Shown here piece by piece: positions 1 to 7,793 of a DNA stretch of 41,999 nt. Made by a program: the position numbers and the translations under genes. This stretch comes from Candidatus Kuenenia stuttgartensis. Lineage in GTDB: Bacteria; Planctomycetota; Planctomycetia; Planctomycetales; Planctomycetaceae. The stretch lies in NCBI GenBank assembly GCA_945906725.1, contig CAMDRI010000027.1:1-41999 (forward strand), written 5' to 3'. Each line of letters starts with the position of its first letter. Within the stretch, counting starts at the first letter, position 1. Below the pieces are notes generated by a model. It was not told the DNA's origin. It did no database searches and saw only the letters and a program-made list of their open reading frames with translations.

Positions 1-38
1 TTCAACTGCAAGTATGAACCTTTGCCAAACGCTTCGGA

Positions 39-125
39 TTGTCTCAGTGCTTGTCCCAGCGACTGAGACAAGCGCAAAACGCTCGCCGAAAGTGGTTATT
101 GATAAGCCGCTTACGACGAGCGTTT
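39..125. repeat. Nested inverted repeats downstream of tRNA-Ser
   Basis: TTGTCTCAGT at 39-48 pairs perfectly with ACTGAGACAA at 62-71. AAACGCTCG at 77-85 pairs perfectly with CGAGCGTTT at 117-125. An alternative pairing GCTTGTC (49-55) with GACAAGC (67-73) competes with the first stem. The region lies just 3' of the minus-strand tRNA gene, so it could act in transcription termination or 3' processing, but neither stem is followed by a clear T run. Confidence 0.55.
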
Positions 126-134
126 GGGAATCAA

Positions 135-224
<90 letters not shown>

Positions 225-246
225 GATCCGCGTGCGGACGGGCGGA

Positions 247-274
247 ACTATACCGGCCAAAAAATGGAAAGCAA
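247..274 (-). promoter_or_regulatory. Probable promoter of tRNA-Ser
   Basis: On the minus strand a -35-like TTGCTT (274-269) is followed, after a 16-base spacer, by a -10-like TATAGT (252-247). The -10 box ends 22 bases before the 5' end of the tRNA, leaving a leader of about 15 bases. Box sequences and spacing fit a housekeeping sigma factor. This is pattern reading only. Confidence 0.5.
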
Positions 275-339
275 CTTCGGTAAAACGGCGATCGGAGCAC
301 TTCGCTCGGCCGAGTGACGGTTCATGCTTCCGGTGATGC

Positions 340-627
340 TCAGCAGGTGCGCGACGGGTGTCGCGGACCAAATTCGATGTACGGCCGGCCGAGCCAACGC
401 TTGATGAGGATGATCTCGCCCGCATCGTTGCCTTCGATCGCGTGGCCGAGGAATTGCAAGGCATAGCCGACCACAAATGCGACCAGCGCCCACCAAGCTG
501 GGTACTGCTCGTACCACACCAGAAAGTGAATCGGCAGGATGAACGTCACCGGGAGAGCGACCAAATGGATGGCCAGATTTCCGGGATGTAGATGGCGTTC
601 ACGATAGTTTTGGAGAAAGCGGCGCAT
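340..627 (-). CDS. Mpo1-like (DUF962) small membrane protein
   Basis: A 95-residue protein with two hydrophobic segments (about residues 17-38 and 44-62). Pattern RHLHPGN (11-17), then GHAIEGN (61-67), matches the conserved His/Glu positions of the DUF962/Mpo1 family, whose yeast member Mpo1 is an Fe-dependent dioxygenase in 2-hydroxy fatty acid alpha-oxidation. Bacterial members are small and membrane embedded; their substrate is usually unknown. I chose the ATG at 627 because the reading frame upstream of it is low-complexity, Arg-rich and unlike protein. No strong Shine-Dalgarno is visible. The gene stands alone between the tRNA and a divergently oriented VWA gene. Confidence 0.72.
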   Translation of the reverse strand: MRRFLQNYRERHLHPGNLAIHLVALPVTFILPIHFLVWYEQYPAWWALVAFVVGYALQFLGHAIEGNDAGEIILIKRWLGRPYIEFGPRHPSRTC

Positions 628-720
628 CACGTTGGTCGCAGTCGAAGGAAGAAATCTTAGTCTTGGCGGATCGTAATGCCCTGACGCTCGGCTTGGAAAT
701 CTAGCCGGTGTCGCGAGACA

Positions 721-3243
721 ATGCCGCGCGGTTCGACCGAAGAGATTCGCAGAGGCTTGAGGCACTACGACACCGTGAGCAATTGGCTGCATCGCTGGTG
801 GGAAACATCTCTGGGCTTGCCGGCGGCGGAGCCGGGGCAAGTGTCGCGCTGGAGTTGGACGGCGCGACTGCCGTGGCCGTCCTGGCTACCGCCAGCGATC
901 GGCTGGCTGCTGCTGGTTGGATTGATGTTGGTGATCGTCGAGGTCTATCGGCGCGACGGGCGGTCGCTGGGCGTGCGACAACGGACTGTCTTGATCGGAT
1001 TGCGTTGTTTGGTGTTGTCGTTGGTGTTGCTGCTGTTGGCTCAAGTCAGCGTGTCGGTGGAGCGCACCGGACTGCCGTTGGTGGTGGTGTTGATCGACGA
1101 CTCGGCCAGCATGGGACTACGTGATGCGTACTCGGCAGACGAGGACCGCAAGTTCGTCGCGACGCTCGCCGGATCGAATTCTGCGACGGCGACCGCCGAT
1201 GCCGAGCGTTTGGAATTGGCACGGCGAATCCTGTCGCTAGACGACGGACGCTGGCTGCGCGAATTGCAACGCCGGCATAAACTCCGCGTCGAGAGATTCT
1301 CCGCGGAGGCAGTGCCGATCGGCGACGATTTGGCGGATGACGAAGCCGTGCGACGACTGATTGCGGAACTTGAGCGACTGCTGCCGACAGGCGATGTGAC
1401 TCGACCCGCTGAAGCCGTGCGGCAGGTGTTGAATCAAACGCGTGGAACGCCTCCCGCAGCGATCGTGCTGCTCACGGATGGTATTGCCAGCAGCGGCGAC
1501 GCTGATCGGCTGAGTGCGATCGTTCCGTTGGCTCGCGAGCGGCTAGTGCCGCTGTTTGTGATCGGCATTGGCAGCGATCAGCCGACGCGCGATGTGCAAC
1601 TTGCTGAGCTGATCGTGGACGACGTCGCGTTTGCCAACGATCCGCTGATGTTTTCTGCGAAGGTCAAGTCGTTCGGCCTGGCCGGGCAGGCTGCGAAGGT
1701 GGAGTTGCGCGAGCGCGGCAAGGAACGCAGCCTCGCGCGGCGGTCGATCAAACTGCCAGCGGACGGGCAAACGGTGTCGGTCGACCTGCTGTTCACTCCG
1801 ACACAGTCGGGGGATCACGAGTTTGAATTACTCGTCATCCCGCCACCTGGCGACGTGGATCGCGACAACAATCGGCTGTCGCGATCTGTCCGTGTTCGCG
1901 AAGGGAAATTGAAAATCCTGCTGGCGGACGGACTACCGCGCTGGGAATTTCGCGAGTTGAAGAATTTGCTCGAACGCGAACCGACCATCGAATTGCACAC
2001 GTTGTTGCAAGAGGCGGATCTCGAATTCGCATTGCAGGACGAGACGGCAAAGCCGCTGCAAGGCCGCTTCCCGCTGACGCGCGATGCGCTGTCGGCCTAC
2101 GATGTCTTGTTGCTGGGCGATCTGAATCCTGGTGCTTTCTCGCCCGGCGTGTTGGAGCATGTGCGTGAGTTCGTGCGCGAAGGGGGCGGGCTGTTGCTGG
2201 TGGCGGGATCGCAGCACATGCCGTTGGGATTTCGAGGCACGCCGCTCGAAACGCTGTTGCCGGTGGAACTCGACACCGCGAGCGTGCCGCCTCTCGACGC
2301 GGATTTGCGTGAGCCGTTTCAGCCGCGTTGGACCGAGGCGGGGCGATTGACCACTCCGTTATTTCGGCATCTGCAACTGGATGATCTGGCCACCGACGGC
2401 GGAACAGTAGATAGTGTTTCGGGCGACGTGTGGCGATCTCTGCCGGGACTGTTCTGGTTTTGCGACGCACCTCGACTGCGAGCCGGTGCGGTCGTGTTAC
2501 TGGAGCATCCACTGCGGCGCGGCGAAAAGTCCGCGAAAGACGGATTGCCGATCATCGCGTTGCAACGGTTCGGGGCCGGCAAAGTGCTGTTTCACGCGAC
2601 CGATGAATTGTGGCGCTGGCGTTTTCGCGAGAGCGAACGAATCTACTCGCGGTACTGGATTCAGGCATTGCGATTTCTCAGTCGGACGCAAAGCCTCGAC
2701 GGAGTGCGCGGCGTAGAATTCACCGCCGACCGCCAGACGTACCAACGTGGTGACGCCGTAAAGCTGCGGCTGCAAGTGCTCGACGAACGGCAACTCCCGG
2801 CGAGCGACTCGGCGACCGTGATGCTCGAGCGAGCGGAGGAGCCGCGGCGCAGCATCGAACTTGCTCGCGTCGCCAACTCGACGAACGTCTTCACCGGCGA
2901 GCTGCGTGGTCTGAGTGTCGGTCGTTTTCACGCATGGATTTCCGATCCTTCGTTTTCCGGCTCACCACCGGCGGTTGATTTTGCGATCGAGGCTCCGGAG
3001 CGCGAGTTGTTGCGGCGGCAGCTTGATCGAGCCGATCTCGAAGCCGCCACCCGCGCAACGCATGGCCGTTACTTCGCGTTGCACGAAGCCGACCGTGTTC
3101 CGGCCGAGATCCCCGCCGGGCAACCGGTCCCGCTGTCGGCCGCGACGGTCATCCCATTGTGGACTCGCTGGGAACTCATGCTGCTCTTCGCGAGTCTCCT
3201 CACCGCTGAATGGCTATGCCGTCGTCGCTGGCGACTGGTATAA
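721..3243 (+). CDS. VWA-domain membrane protein with glutamine amidotransferase-like region
   Basis: 840 residues. Two membrane helices lie near residues 58-76 and 90-108, and a C-terminal one near 817-834. A von Willebrand A domain follows the second helix: the MIDAS motif DxSxS is D126-x-S128-x-S130, and the later strand reads AIVLLTDG. Residues about 395-560 (PRWEFRELKNLL, then VREFVREGGGLLLVAG) resemble the amidotransferase-like fold seen in planctomycete and BatA-like VWA proteins, and it ends with the RFGAGKVLFHATDELWRWR block common in them. It probably sits in the inner membrane with its VWA domain binding a metal-dependent partner. The next gene, a DUF4175-like protein, is its usual companion. 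A GTG at 775 (giving an N-terminus at SNWLHRWW) is a possible alternative start; the upstream spacing to any ribosome site is poor for both. Confidence 0.8.
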   Translation: MPRGSTEEIRRGLRHYDTVSNWLHRWWETSLGLPAAEPGQVSRWSWTARLPWPSWLPPAIGWLLLVGLMLVIVEVYRRDGRSLGVRQRTVLIGLRCLVLSLVLLLLAQVSVSVERTGLPLVVVLIDDSASMGLRDAYSADEDRKFVATLAGSNSATATADAERLELARRILSLDDGRWLRELQRRHKLRVERFSAEAVPIGDDLADDEAVRRLIAELERLLPTGDVTRPAEAVRQVLNQTRGTPPAAIVLLTDGIASSGDADRLSAIVPLARERLVPLFVIGIGSDQPTRDVQLAELIVDDVAFANDPLMFSAKVKSFGLAGQAAKVELRERGKERSLARRSIKLPADGQTVSVDLLFTPTQSGDHEFELLVIPPPGDVDRDNNRLSRSVRVREGKLKILLADGLPRWEFRELKNLLEREPTIELHTLLQEADLEFALQDETAKPLQGRFPLTRDALSAYDVLLLGDLNPGAFSPGVLEHVREFVREGGGLLLVAGSQHMPLGFRGTPLETLLPVELDTASVPPLDADLREPFQPRWTEAGRLTTPLFRHLQLDDLATDGGTVDSVSGDVWRSLPGLFWFCDAPRLRAGAVVLLEHPLRRGEKSAKDGLPIIALQRFGAGKVLFHATDELWRWRFRESERIYSRYWIQALRFLSRTQSLDGVRGVEFTADRQTYQRGDAVKLRLQVLDERQLPASDSATVMLERAEEPRRSIELARVANSTNVFTGELRGLSVGRFHAWISDPSFSGSPPAVDFAIEAPERELLRRQLDRADLEAATRATHGRYFALHEADRVPAEIPAGQPVPLSAATVIPLWTRWELMLLFASLLTAEWLCRRRWRLV

Positions 3244-3260
3244 AAGGAGGGGCAAGCGGC

Positions 3261-3314
3261 TGAGGACTAGGGGGCAATGATTGACTCCGTGTGCTTATAT
3301 TCCCTAGCCCCTCA
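3261..3314. repeat. Imperfect inverted repeat between VWA and DUF4175-like genes
   Basis: TGAGGACTAGGG at 3261-3272 is nearly complementary to CCCTAGCCCCTCA at 3302-3314. The following stretch (to 3335) is a run of CCCTAAT-like units. It fills the 94-base gap between the two genes. The composition is unlike the neighbouring coding DNA, so it is likely a decayed copy of a dispersed intergenic repeat. Confidence 0.4.
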
Positions 3315-3337
3315 TCCCGAACCCCTAATCCCTCAAA

Positions 3338-6300
3338 ATGAATCTTCTCGACCAACTACGTGACCTGCGCCAACAAGTCCGTCGGCTGTTGTGGCTGACC
3401 GGATTTTGTTGGGCGCTGGTGGCGTTGCTGAGCGGGGCGTTGCTGATTGGTTTCGGCGATTGGCTGTTGCACTTTGACGATCGCGGATTGCGATCCGGTT
3501 TGCTGGCGGCATTGTTGGTCACGGTCGGATGGTTGGCGTGGCGACGATTGATTGCTCCGCTGCGTCGGCCGTTGTCGAACTTGGAACTGTCCAGTCATCT
3601 CGAATCGCACTTTCCGAAACTGCGCAGCCGCTTGGCGACTGCGGTTGAGTTTTTGGAACACGAGGTCAGTCCGAGCGTCGGCTCGCCGGAGTTGCAGCGG
3701 CGGTTGATCGACCAGACGGCGATAGAAGTGCGCTCGCTGAATTTCGGCGAAGTGCTCGACCGGCGTGAGACGCGGCGGGCGGTGTTGTCGGCGGTGGCAT
3801 TGTTTGGCATTGGGTTGCTGTTGTTCGTGTCAAATTCGGCGGCTGCATCGACGGCGATGAGGCGGTTGTGGTGGCCTCTGGCGGATCATCCGTGGCCGAA
3901 GCGGGTCGAGTTGCAGTTGGTGCGCGGCGATCTCACACCCGTGACAGGGTCGCCGGACAAGCCGTTACGGAACGTGCAAGGACAGCCGCTCGATTTGTTT
4001 GTGGTGAACGCTCGTGGTGCATTGCCGCAGTCGGTGCTGGTCGAGTTTCGTCAGCGCGGCCGACTGCCGCAGTCGGAGCCGTTGCGAACAGCGACTCTAC
4101 GTGATGCGTCAGGCATGTCGCGCGAGGTCGCGGCGATTCGATTGCCGATCGACGAAGGGGCGGTCGAGTTTCGAGCCGTTGGCGGCGACGATCACGAGAT
4201 GCCGTGGCACGAACTCCGGATCGTACCTCCTCCCAAACTGGAGTCGTTTCGCGTCGAGATCAACCCGCCGAGCTACACGGGGGAAGCGTCCACGACGCTG
4301 TTGGAAGGAGCGACTCAATTTCGTGCGACAGTTGGTTCGCGAGTGAAAGTCAGCGCGAAGACGAATCGGCCGGTGACTAGCGCCGTAGCGGATGCTGCCA
4401 GCATCCGCACGGACGTTGGCCACGAGATTTCGATCGCGCCGAAGGGACGCGATCTGGTCTGGCGGTTCGAGGTGCGGAGTTCCGGATCGGTGACTCAGCA
4501 ACTCGCGCTGACGGATCGGGACGCGTTTGAGAATCTGTCGGCGTTGCGATTGGAAGTCGTCGGCATCGTCGATCCGCCGCCCGTCGTGACTCTGGAACAG
4601 CCCGCGACCGATCAGCTCGTGACGGCGAACGCCACCGTGCGTCTCGCGGCGACCGCGCGAGACGAGCGGCGGCTTCGCGATGTGGCATTGGAGCACACTG
4701 TAGGGTGGGACAAGCTCGCTTCGAGCGCCGACCCACCAACCGCGCTCCCGGTGGGCCGGCGCGGCGAAACGCCACTGGTCCCACCCTACGAGTCGCCACA
4801 AAGTTCTGCGGACTGGCACGTTGAAAACGTGCCCCACGAGGACGGGGCGCGCGAGGCGGTCGTGCGGCTGGCTTGGCTGTTAAGCAAGCTCGATCCGAAG
4901 GTCGGTGATCGGATCGCTCTGCGAGTCGCCGCGTCGGATCACTGCGATGTCGGTGAGCCGCGTTTCGGTCGCAGCGTGACGCGGACACTGACGGTCGTCT
5001 CGCCGGAAGAAAAGCTGTCGGAGATCGCGCATCGCCTCGATCTGCTGCTGCATGAATTAGAATCGCTCGCCACGAAACAGTCGCAGACGAACGATCAAAC
5101 GGACTTGCTCCGCGTTCAAGCGGAGAAGGCGAGCGAATTCCGTCCGCAGGATCGCGACTCGCTCAAACGGGTCGAATTGGATCAACGGCAGATTGGTTCG
5201 CGGCTGACTGGCCGAGGCGACGGTGTCATCGCGCGCGCTCACGAATTGCTATTGCAACTCGAAGACAACCAGTTGAACGATTCGGTGACGCGTGAACGCT
5301 TGACTGACATTGCGACGGCAATCGAAGGGTTGGACCGTCAGACGCTGCCGACGTTGGAGAGCTTGTTGGGGCGTGTCGTGAAGGAAAGCGGCGGAACTAC
5401 GCCGCTCGCCGGCATTGCGGGATTGTTCCCGGAGATTGCCACGCGTCAGGGAGACGTACTGAAGACGTTGAATGATTTGATCCACGATTTGACGCAGTGG
5501 CGCGATCGGCGCGACTTGGCCCGCGAAGTTGGCGAACTCGCGAAGACGCAAGAGGCACTCAATCAAGACACGTCGGAACTGGCACCGCAGACGCTGGGAA
5601 AATCGGCGTCGCAGTTGCCGAGTCAGCAGCAGGCCGACGTCGCGAAGCTCGCGGACCGGCAGTCGCGGCAGGCTGAGCGCATCGAACAACTGCGACAACG
5701 CCTCACGCAGTCGTCGCGTGAAGGTCGGGAGGGCGAGGCTCCCGCCGAGCTGAAACGCGATGTGTCCGACAACGGCTCAGCGGGAGCCTCGCCCTCCCAG
5801 GATGCTACCGCACACGAGGTGGCGAACGAACTCGATCAGCGTACTCTGGCGGCGAAGGCGCGCGAGGCGGCGCGAGAAGTCGCCGAGAACAATCTCGGAC
5901 AGGCGGGCCGCACGCAGCAGCAACTCGCCGAGGAATTGCAGGCCCTCGCCGACAAGCTCGCGCAAACTTCAACGTCGAACACCGATGCAGCTGTTCGCGA
6001 GTTGCAGGAACTGGAAGGACAACTCGATTCGTTGACTCAGCAGCAGCGGAAGTTGCTCAATGAAACTCGCGCGGCGGCGGAGAAGGCCGACTCACTAACG
6101 CCGGACGAAGTTGCCGAGCTCGCCAAGGCTTTGCACGAACGACAAGCCGAAACGAAAAAGTCGGCGGAGGAATTGGCCGCGAAGTTGAAAGCGACTCGCG
6201 CCAACGAATCGCGTGAGGCACTGCGTCGCGCAAGCCGGCACATGCAGCAGGCGGCATCGCTATTGGCCGACAAGCAACTCGCTCGCGGAGTGGAAGAAGA

Positions 6301-7540
6301 GCAAACGGCGCTCGACGATTTGGAACAGGCGGGGCGCGATCTTGCGGCCGCTCGCAAAGCCGCGCAGCAGGAGCAACTCGCAGAGAAGACGAACGCACTC
6401 GCCGAGGCGGTGCGTGAATTGGCGGCTCGGCAAAAGACGGTCGTGGACGAAACGCAGCGGCTGTCGGCAGAGCAACAGAAATTGGGCAAATGGACTCGGC
6501 CATTGTCGAAGGCCGCGCTGAATCTCGGCGAGGCGGAGCAGGAACTCGCCGCCGCGACGGACGAGTTGTCGAAATCGCTGTCCGAAATCGAAGCGGTGCG
6601 GCTGACGCTCGACCGCGCGACAAACGATCTCGCTGCCGCTGCGTCGCGACTTCGAGAGAAGCAACTCGACGAAGAGACCACCCGCCGCGAACAGTCCGCG
6701 CTCCGCGCGTTGCAATCGCTGGCGGACGCGATCGCTCCGTCTCCCGATCCGGCGTCGAACGACGAAACCGCTCAACAGCCGCCGGATGGTCAGGAGAAAA
6801 ACGCGCAGCCGGAAGAGCCGGTGCCGCCCGTCGCACAATTGAAACTGTTGCGCGACTTGCAAGTCGATGTCGGAGACTGCACCCGATCGGCCGACGCTCG
6901 TGCACAGAAAACTTCGCCGAGTGACGACGAGTCAAAGCGTCGCATGTCAGAACTGCGTCAGATCGCCGACGACCAGCAATCCGTGCGTGACGCGATGTCC
7001 CGTCTGTTGGAGCAAGTTCCGGCTGCGGAGCCGACGGAAGATCCGCCCCCGGCAACTTCCGAGGAAACTGCACCGCGTAAGGCGGCGTTGTCGGCGATGC
7101 AACAATCGTTCGACAAACTCCGAGCGGCGGAGACTGGCAAGCCGACACAGGCGGCGCAGCAGTCAGCGATCGAATCGCTCGACGCGCTGTTGAAACGCTG
7201 GCAACAGCGAGCGACTCAGCAGCAGTCGATTGCACGCTCCGGCCAGCCGAGACCGATGTCGGACAAGACTCCGAACGAGAACTCGTCGACGACCGACGGC
7301 ACCGGTGGAAAACCGACGGGGCGGGATTCCGTTCAGGCTCGCAATTCGTCTGACCGCGAGCAGACCGGCAGTGACGCCCTCGCCGAACTCCGCCGCCAAC
7401 GCCAACTGCGCGAAGCGGTCTGGGGACACTTGCCTCCTGCACTCCGAGAAAAAATGCTCAACCTGCCGCACGACAAAACGCTGCCGAAATACTCCGAGCA
7501 CATCCGCCGCTACTACGAATCGCTGGCCGAGCAGGAATGA
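3338..7540 (+). CDS. Giant DUF4175-like coiled-coil membrane protein
   Basis: 1400 residues. Membrane helices lie near residues 20-40, 49-68 and 149-168, giving a short cytoplasmic N-terminus typical of DUF4175-type proteins. A beta-rich periplasmic part (about 180-560) follows, then about 700 residues rich in Ala, Glu, Gln, Lys and Leu with strong heptad character (about 565-1260), and a conserved-looking tail (about 1345-1400: REAVWGHLPPALREKMLNLP). It lies 94 bases after the VWA gene and in the same direction; such pairs are commonly linked in planctomycetes and their joint role is not established. Four palindromic repeat elements are read through in frame (near 4385, 4700, 4815 and 5727), adding peptide such as REGEAPAEL and GSAGASPSQ. 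No Shine-Dalgarno precedes the ATG at 3338. Confidence 0.75.
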   Translation: MNLLDQLRDLRQQVRRLLWLTGFCWALVALLSGALLIGFGDWLLHFDDRGLRSGLLAALLVTVGWLAWRRLIAPLRRPLSNLELSSHLESHFPKLRSRLATAVEFLEHEVSPSVGSPELQRRLIDQTAIEVRSLNFGEVLDRRETRRAVLSAVALFGIGLLLFVSNSAAASTAMRRLWWPLADHPWPKRVELQLVRGDLTPVTGSPDKPLRNVQGQPLDLFVVNARGALPQSVLVEFRQRGRLPQSEPLRTATLRDASGMSREVAAIRLPIDEGAVEFRAVGGDDHEMPWHELRIVPPPKLESFRVEINPPSYTGEASTTLLEGATQFRATVGSRVKVSAKTNRPVTSAVADAASIRTDVGHEISIAPKGRDLVWRFEVRSSGSVTQQLALTDRDAFENLSALRLEVVGIVDPPPVVTLEQPATDQLVTANATVRLAATARDERRLRDVALEHTVGWDKLASSADPPTALPVGRRGETPLVPPYESPQSSADWHVENVPHEDGAREAVVRLAWLLSKLDPKVGDRIALRVAASDHCDVGEPRFGRSVTRTLTVVSPEEKLSEIAHRLDLLLHELESLATKQSQTNDQTDLLRVQAEKASEFRPQDRDSLKRVELDQRQIGSRLTGRGDGVIARAHELLLQLEDNQLNDSVTRERLTDIATAIEGLDRQTLPTLESLLGRVVKESGGTTPLAGIAGLFPEIATRQGDVLKTLNDLIHDLTQWRDRRDLAREVGELAKTQEALNQDTSELAPQTLGKSASQLPSQQQADVAKLADRQSRQAERIEQLRQRLTQSSREGREGEAPAELKRDVSDNGSAGASPSQDATAHEVANELDQRTLAAKAREAAREVAENNLGQAGRTQQQLAEELQALADKLAQTSTSNTDAAVRELQELEGQLDSLTQQQRKLLNETRAAAEKADSLTPDEVAELAKALHERQAETKKSAEELAAKLKATRANESREALRRASRHMQQAASLLADKQLARGVEEEQTALDDLEQAGRDLAAARKAAQQEQLAEKTNALAEAVRELAARQKTVVDETQRLSAEQQKLGKWTRPLSKAALNLGEAEQELAAATDELSKSLSEIEAVRLTLDRATNDLAAAASRLREKQLDEETTRREQSALRALQSLADAIAPSPDPASNDETAQQPPDGQEKNAQPEEPVPPVAQLKLLRDLQVDVGDCTRSADARAQKTSPSDDESKRRMSELRQIADDQQSVRDAMSRLLEQVPAAEPTEDPPPATSEETAPRKAALSAMQQSFDKLRAAETGKPTQAAQQSAIESLDALLKRWQQRATQQQSIARSGQPRPMSDKTPNENSSTTDGTGGKPTGRDSVQARNSSDREQTGSDALAELRRQRQLREAVWGHLPPALREKMLNLPHDKTLPKYSEHIRRYYESLAEQE
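4385..4410. repeat. Short palindrome inside the DUF4175-like gene
   Basis: GCGGATGCTG (4388-4397) and CAGCATCCGC (4399-4408) form a perfect 10-bp stem with a one-base centre. It is preceded by GTA, so the element begins GTAGCGG. It is translated as VADAASIR. It fits the family of GTAG-led hairpins in this window. Confidence 0.55.
4700..4789. repeat. 90-bp palindromic element with 12-bp perfect ends, in frame
   Basis: GTAGGGTGGGAC (4700-4711) and GTCCCACCCTAC (4778-4789) are perfect inverted repeats bounding 90 bases, exactly 30 codons. The centre holds a further imperfect palindrome. The reading frame of the host protein continues through it, encoding a stretch from TVGWDK to LVPPYES that is unlike the surrounding domain. 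Confidence 0.8.
4815..4839. repeat. Hairpin element related to the one after panB
   Basis: GGCACGTT (4815-4822), loop GAA, AACGTGCC (4826-4833), then CCACGA. The hairpin downstream of panB (37969-37993) has the same 25 positions with two differences, C4819 to G and G4829 to C, which keep the base pair. It lies 25 bases after the 4700-4789 element and is read in frame. Confidence 0.7.
5727..5798. repeat. 72-bp palindromic element with 19-bp perfect arms, in frame
   Basis: The 19 bases at 5727-5745 (beginning GGGAGGGCGAGG) are the exact reverse complement of 5780-5798. An inner GAGC/GCTC pair (5747-5750 with 5775-5778) extends the stem. The 72 bases are 24 codons and are translated within the coiled-coil region, giving REGEAPAEL and GSAGASPSQ, a Gly/Ala/Pro-rich break in the heptads. 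Confidence 0.85.
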
Positions 7541-7793
7541 CGTACGTCAGCCTTCAGCTGACCCGATGGCACACCAGCGACGTTGATGGAGAGGAGTTCG
7601 TATCCGCATCTTTCGCCCTCCATTTTCCGCCAGCCCCCGGCCACTTTCGAAAGAGCTGGCGAAAGATCGACTTCCGCATTGAACGGCTGACCGGCGCCGC
7701 TGCGTACCACCACGCACGGAGCATCGGTAACATTCCCGCTTCGTTGACCGCGTCCGCGGAGTTTCGTCACCCCCAGATTCGAGTTGTCTGCCG
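7541..7793. other. Intergenic stretch with a half-copy repeat at its start
   Basis: 253 bases between the DUF4175-like and SLC13 genes. The first 30 bases hold a repeat fragment directly after the stop codon: CGTACGTCAGCC, then CAGCTGACCCGATGG, forming the hairpin GTCAGC/GCTGAC (7546-7551 with 7557-7562). It matches the left half of the element in scpA. In the rest I see no convincing gene, terminator or promoter. Confidence 0.6.

Noticed and set aside
6057-7442. 461-codon minus-strand frame inside the DUF4175-like gene
   Set aside because: Arg/Ser/Pro-rich shadow antisense to the coiled coil; no motif or ribosome site.
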